DNA of 64,000 bases, taken from Eudromia elegans. Taxonomy: Eukaryota; Chordata; Aves; Tinamiformes; Tinamidae. Made by a program: the position numbers and the translations under genes. Below, piece by piece: positions 59,390 to 64,000 of the stretch (its first letter is position 1; each line of letters opens with the position of its first letter). Location: assembly GCA_003342815.1 (NCBI GenBank), contig PTEX01000150.1, positions 1,193,405-1,257,404 of the forward strand. The letters are read 5' to 3'. Under the pieces are notes generated by a model. It was not told where the DNA came from, did not search any database, and saw nothing but the letters and a program-made list of their open reading frames with translations.

Positions 59390-62300
59390 GCCTGTGAATG
59401 CACTCAGACCTACACTCAGACCTTCTCTGCTTTCTTAAGGTAAACAGTGTTATCCCCAAAAGGGCAATATTGGCCTAGCAGAGGCCTAACCAAGAAGATG
59501 ACATTAGTTAGTTGGCCTCCTCAACAACTTCATTCAGCAATGCGTTAGTCTACTTTTAAAGACAGCTGAGAATCCAGGCCCTTAAAAATAAGGGTTGCAG
59601 AGCAGATTAACTTGCCTTCTTCCCCTGGGACCCATCTACCTCAGACAGCCTTGGGAGCAGGCACTTGCAGCTTCTCTGGGGTTTGAACTGATCCCTATGC
59701 GGTATGGGCTGTCAGCCCTGCAGGAGCTCTGGGAGCCATAAAGAGGTAAATGTAGAACTGTAAATGTTGATGTAATGACAGCTCTGGAGTATGATAACTG
59801 CAGCTTCTGCTTAAATGGACAAATTGTTGCAGAGGCCTTTAGAAAAGACCATGGCAATTATACATGCCATTCAGAACGGGACTTGTGCCTCACCGGAGTT
59901 GAGGGTTTTAGTGGCACGGTGACTGTTTGCTGCCTTCGCAGGCACGAGCTGCAGCCTGCCTGTGCTGTGTGGCAGGCCTGCCTGAAGCAAGGCTGCCTCA
60001 CTCCTGCCCTGCTCAGGACTGCACCAAGCACATGCATCCATGTTGGGCTCCATGTTGTCCTGGTGCTGTCGTGGGCAGCAGATAACGGCGTTATGAACTG
60101 ATGATCTAAGTCCTTGCACAGGCTGCACTTTGGAGGGATGAAGAGGAAAGCTGCTGGCCAAACAGTATGTCCTTTATACAGGGTAGGACAAAAAATGCCT
60201 GTCTGTGAAGGGGACACACAGATCAGCAGTACAAAAGGAGCAGCTTACTATGTACTGCGGGCTTATGCTGACAGAAAGCAGAAAGCCTGGTCATGCCTTA
60301 TGCATGTTCGTGCCTTGCACAGCCATCTCAAGTGGCAGTAGCTGTGTTTTCTGGTGCTCCTCTCCTCAGTATCCAAAGACATTTCAGAGCACACTGATTC
60401 TTTAGATTATTTTGCTGTGACAGTACCTTAATGCCTGAGCCAGGTGGTGCTATGTGGCCTGGCACAAACATTCGGTCAGTGACATCACTCATTTGCAGGA
60501 GCTGATTCAAGAGTCTCCACTTTGGTCATCCCTAGGGCTGCTGCCTCTGACGAGGAACTATAGCCAAAATCTTGATTAGTCATTTGAGATGTTTGTGAAT
60601 GCTCAGCTTCAAATGCATGCTTGAGTCTTACATAAGCCACCTGAGAGCTATAAGACTCTGAAATTTTGCTTGTCCTCTGCTGCACAGGAAGTTATACAGA
60701 GGGTCTCCATGGCAGACTTGTTCTTTCCTGTCTGAAGGAGAGTAAGACAGACCTGTTTGCTGCCTGGTAAGCGTCACATACAATTTTCTCCTTTTGCACT
60801 ACTAGAGTAACTGTACGCATAAGCTCTTGCCTCACTATGAACGGTTCTGAATGCCTGATGTTTCAGTCCCTTTTCAAGGCACATGGCAAGAGACTCCTCT
60901 TTATTATGGACAACAGCCTATCTCATCTGTCATGTCCTGGGACTCTTCCTTGTGCTACTTAACCTCCCTTTCCCTATCAAGCTGCCAGCCAGCACACACC
61001 ACAGCCTCTCGCTGCAGGATGCCCAGAGCGCTGCTCGTAGGACCACGCCGGTGAGGCTAATGGGCTTCACGGTGGGGCTGGGGTGCTGGGTAGGGAGTTT
61101 TCCTGGAGCTTTCCTTAAAAGCTGCTGCTGACTCCATGTCCCATCACTGCATGTAAAATTCACTCATGGGTACGTGGGTGGAAAAGGGAGAGATGATGGA
61201 GGACACACTTGTGATGCAAAGCCAAGGTGGTGGCAGCAAAGGGCAAGGATGGTCAAAGGAAGGATAAAGCTGGGTTTGGAGAGGAGAGGAAGAAGGGAAA
61301 CGTAAAGGCAGAGGGAAGGAGAAGAGAAAAGCAGGGGAAGGCAGGAGCAAAGAGGGGAAATAGTGAGGTAAGACCCTCCCATGGAAACTTCCCCAGTCCA
61401 CGTTGTGCCCCCAGGCTGTCCGTCTGCTCTGCTCCCTGTCACTACCTGTTCTGCCCACTCACTGGCTCTGGGCCTGCAGCATGGTACACAACCTTGGTCT
61501 GTGCTCCCCACTGAGTTGTGTCTCACTCTGCTGCAGACTGGTTTTGAGCCAGCAATGATGGTCTAGTGCCCATGGTTGACCTCCTTTGGCAAGTTCTTGT
61601 CCTCTCACTGTGCTTCAATTTACATTACCAGGGATGCTCATGCCTGCCTCAGTCCCTGGCTGGTAAATGTATCCTGAAGGCTTCAGATGGAAAATGTTGC
61701 AGGTGTTCATTCTAATATGTCACTAGCTGGAAATAGAGGCAAGAATCACAACATGTGCTCTCATTTCCTGTGTTCCCACGAGGAAAAGTGTTATTTGGGG
61801 AGTTAGAAAGAGTCTGGCATCTCTGCTAGAGCAGCCCCACTGGGCTGTCAAAAGAGGGGCAGCCTCTCAGCGCAGCTGCTCTTCTGCCCTCCTTCCCTTC
61901 CAGTTGTACAAATGCAAATAAAGGCAAAATTTGGCACAGGGGCTTAACAGTGAATTAGAGTGTAGAAGGCAAGAGAAGGAGGCAGAGGTCACAGCACAGC
62001 TAATATGCAAGAGCCAGGCCTAGCGAGGCTGGCGGATAATGAGTTGTCAGGATTATATGTGGCAGCAGCACGGCTAGGTTTGAAGTGGAATTATTGAACT
62101 GATTATGGGAAAGTTCTTGTATCTACATTCTGCTCCAGTGCAAATAATGAGCAGCAAACAAGGCAAGAGTCAGGCGAAGCCAGAAGAACAGCGAGACAAA
62201 GTATTATCTGTCAGAGGGAGACACAAATTGAAAAAAGGGAGTCATTAACAGAAGCAGATAAATCTGTGGAGGGGGAAGAGTGACAAGAAAGCGAGAGATT

Positions 62301-63294
62301 TTGCTGTATAACGGAAAGTACTCATTTTTAATGCTATGGATCCCTAAAGAGAAGTATCAGGACACCTGGCTGTTACGGTATATCTGAGGCAGCGTATGTT
62401 TTACTATGGCACTGCTGCGGGTACCTTTGCTGGTGTGCATACTGATCAGTATTTCCTCATGTGAATGTGGTGGTTCTGCAAGAGTGATAAACTACTTTCA
62501 TCAGTTCACATTAAATGCTGAGAATTAGCGTAGCTATAAGCTATATTTCATGCTAGGTTACAGGGGAAAACAGTAGGAGATGGAATTTATGTTCATAGTA
62601 TAAATGAACTTCATAAGCTTTTCTTCACAAGGGAAAAAGAAATTGCATCTGATAAAGTTCTACGCTAAAAAAAATGCAACACTTCTGAAGTGGGGGGAAA
62701 AAAACAACTTTTGTTATCACTGGTGATTAATTGGATTGATGTGTAATGTGCAGAGCAATGGAGATTAGGAGAAGTGATAGAGTGTGCCTCTGCGGTCCCA
62801 GTTCTGCTAATACTTGGAATTTCAGTCCAAAGCAGACTGTCTTCTGTGCCCCTCAAATTCATAAAAATTCAAGAGCCTCTCTCACCAGTCTACTTTTGAT
62901 AAATTCTTTTTGATTCAGTAACCTTTCTTAATAGAATTTCTCTCCCTCTTTCTCCCTTTTCTTTTACCCTTTTTTCACTTTGGTCCACACAATTATTACT
63001 TCCTCCCACTCTCCTCCGTGGGAGTGCCGACCTCTGACTAAACATCCACGCTGTAATCTGTACAAGAATTTACTGATGGAGCATGACGGAGGAACTTAGA
63101 GAAAATTATGCATTTCTCAGATATACCTTAGGGCACACAAATCAAAGTCTCTCCTGAGCACTATATAGTAAAACTGGAAGTAGCTACACTTTATATGGAA
63201 ATTAGATGATCCTGTGACATAATATAGCTAAACATATATCAAAAAATAGTGACAATGAACATAGAAACTGCTCTTCCCTTAGTGAGGATAAAAC
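59390..63294. other. No gene recognised; purine-rich tract at 61235-61372
   Basis: Contains a long purine-rich stretch on the plus strand (about 61235-61372, mostly A and G) and an octamer site ATGCAAAT at 61912-61919 within repeat-free DNA (61900-62300). Frames of 104-120 codons around 59775-60217 and 61144-61526 overlap one another on both strands and match no known protein. Confidence 0.45.
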
Positions 63295-63372
63295 TTTTAT
63301 TTTATTTTATTTTATTTTATTTTATTTTATTTTATTTTATTTTATTTTATTTTATTTTATTTTATTTTATTT
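63295..63372. repeat. (TTTTA)n pentanucleotide microsatellite
   Basis: 78 bases of perfect TTTTA repeats, about 15.6 units, with no interruption. This is the longest pure tandem array in the window. A perfect array of this length usually indicates recent expansion and length variation between individuals. Confidence 0.97.
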
Positions 63373-64000
63373 CTTAAATGTTTTCCTAGTGCATGCTTTT
63401 ATCTCACATGATGAGAAATACCATGCTTGGAATATGTCTTTACTGGACAGGCTCAAGAGCTCATGATTGTTTTTTCCTATTTTTGTTTTGGATTATGGGA
63501 TATCTGCATTTTGCATTGCTCCCTTCTACCACGTTGAAGGAGAGTATTTATATTAGATCAAACAACAGCAAATACCTTGATCTGAGCTCTCCTATAGACT
63601 CAGCTGGAAAGGAAAGCACATCATTTGAGACTGGACAACTTCTTATGGCACTTTTTTGGGGAGGAAAGAGGGGGTGCAGGGGAACATCTCTAATTTTACT
63701 ATTTTTTTCATTGCCTTCTTGCCTGCTTTATAAGAGAAGGAAAAGTAATGGCAGTGGCAATGTGATATCTTCTCTGCAATGCCTACTGCTTTTACCCACA
63801 CTATTTCCTTCCCAGAGGATTAGCCATTAGCAGCCGAACCCCTCCAGCTGTTATTGTTGATGGCTGTGCAAGAGCAGCTGCCACATGCAGGTTTGCTGCA
63901 GCTGGGACATAGATCCTACAACATCTGGGATTGTGTCAGTTCCCTCCGGAGCTTCTGCAGAACCTTCATACTAATTTTTTGATGAAAAAGGGAATGGAGG
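63373..64000. other. No gene recognised
   Basis: A plus-strand frame of 145 codons (63393-63830) is open here. It has no recognisable domain and no clear splice or start context, and codon use is unremarkable, so I do not call it a gene. The rest has no features. Confidence 0.4.

Noticed and set aside
63393..63830. 145-codon open frame on the plus strand
   Set aside because: Has some hydrophobic stretches but no recognisable family, splice sites or start context; length is within chance for 64 kb on six frames.

Overview
The window looks like non-coding DNA from a sauropsid nuclear genome, most probably a bird. The main evidence is a set of CR1 LINE fragments, including a well-preserved 3' end at 58623-58968. 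It is supported by copies of an old palindromic sauropsid repeat family, a low overall density of mobile elements, and vertebrate-style microsatellites and a CpG island. A crocodilian or turtle is less likely but not excluded by reading alone. I recognise no complete protein-coding gene. The longest open frames (about 120-175 codons) are low-complexity or unrelated to any family I know, and are about as long as chance frames in this much DNA. No bacterial-type feature (operon, RBS, CRISPR, insertion sequence) is present.

Layout. 1-6 kb: A-rich low-complexity DNA, then a moderately GC-rich block (1.4-2.8 kb). 6.1-6.35 kb: a possible solo LTR or small inverted-repeat element on the minus strand. 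8.0 kb: a short tandem array containing a palindrome. 12.6 kb: an exon-like segment with a splice acceptor, a strong Kozak ATG and a near-ideal donor. 13.9, 27.5 and possibly 10.7 and 30.1 kb: remnants of the palindromic repeat family. 17.0-17.8, 26.8, 27.8, 29.6, 30.6-31.3 and 32.9 kb: unique, homeodomain-site-rich segments that read like conserved regulatory DNA; conservation could not be tested here. 35.44-35.83 kb: the one clear CpG island, with a TATA-like box and a splice donor arranged for transcription on the minus strand. 35.95-36.11 kb: a tRNA-Leu-type SINE remnant. 42.4-45.1 kb: a cluster of CR1 fragments, mostly minus-strand and of different ages. 57.97-58.97 kb: an old CR1 followed by a better-preserved CR1. 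63.3 kb: a perfect (TTTTA)n microsatellite.

The most economical reading is an intergenic region or a very large intron carrying regulatory elements and at most one candidate promoter or first exon (35.4-35.8 kb, minus strand). I found no evidence of a new multi-gene system. The items most worth checking are the CpG-island promoter, the exon-like segment at 12.62-12.71 kb, the SINE remnant and the paired homeodomain sites near 30.97 kb.
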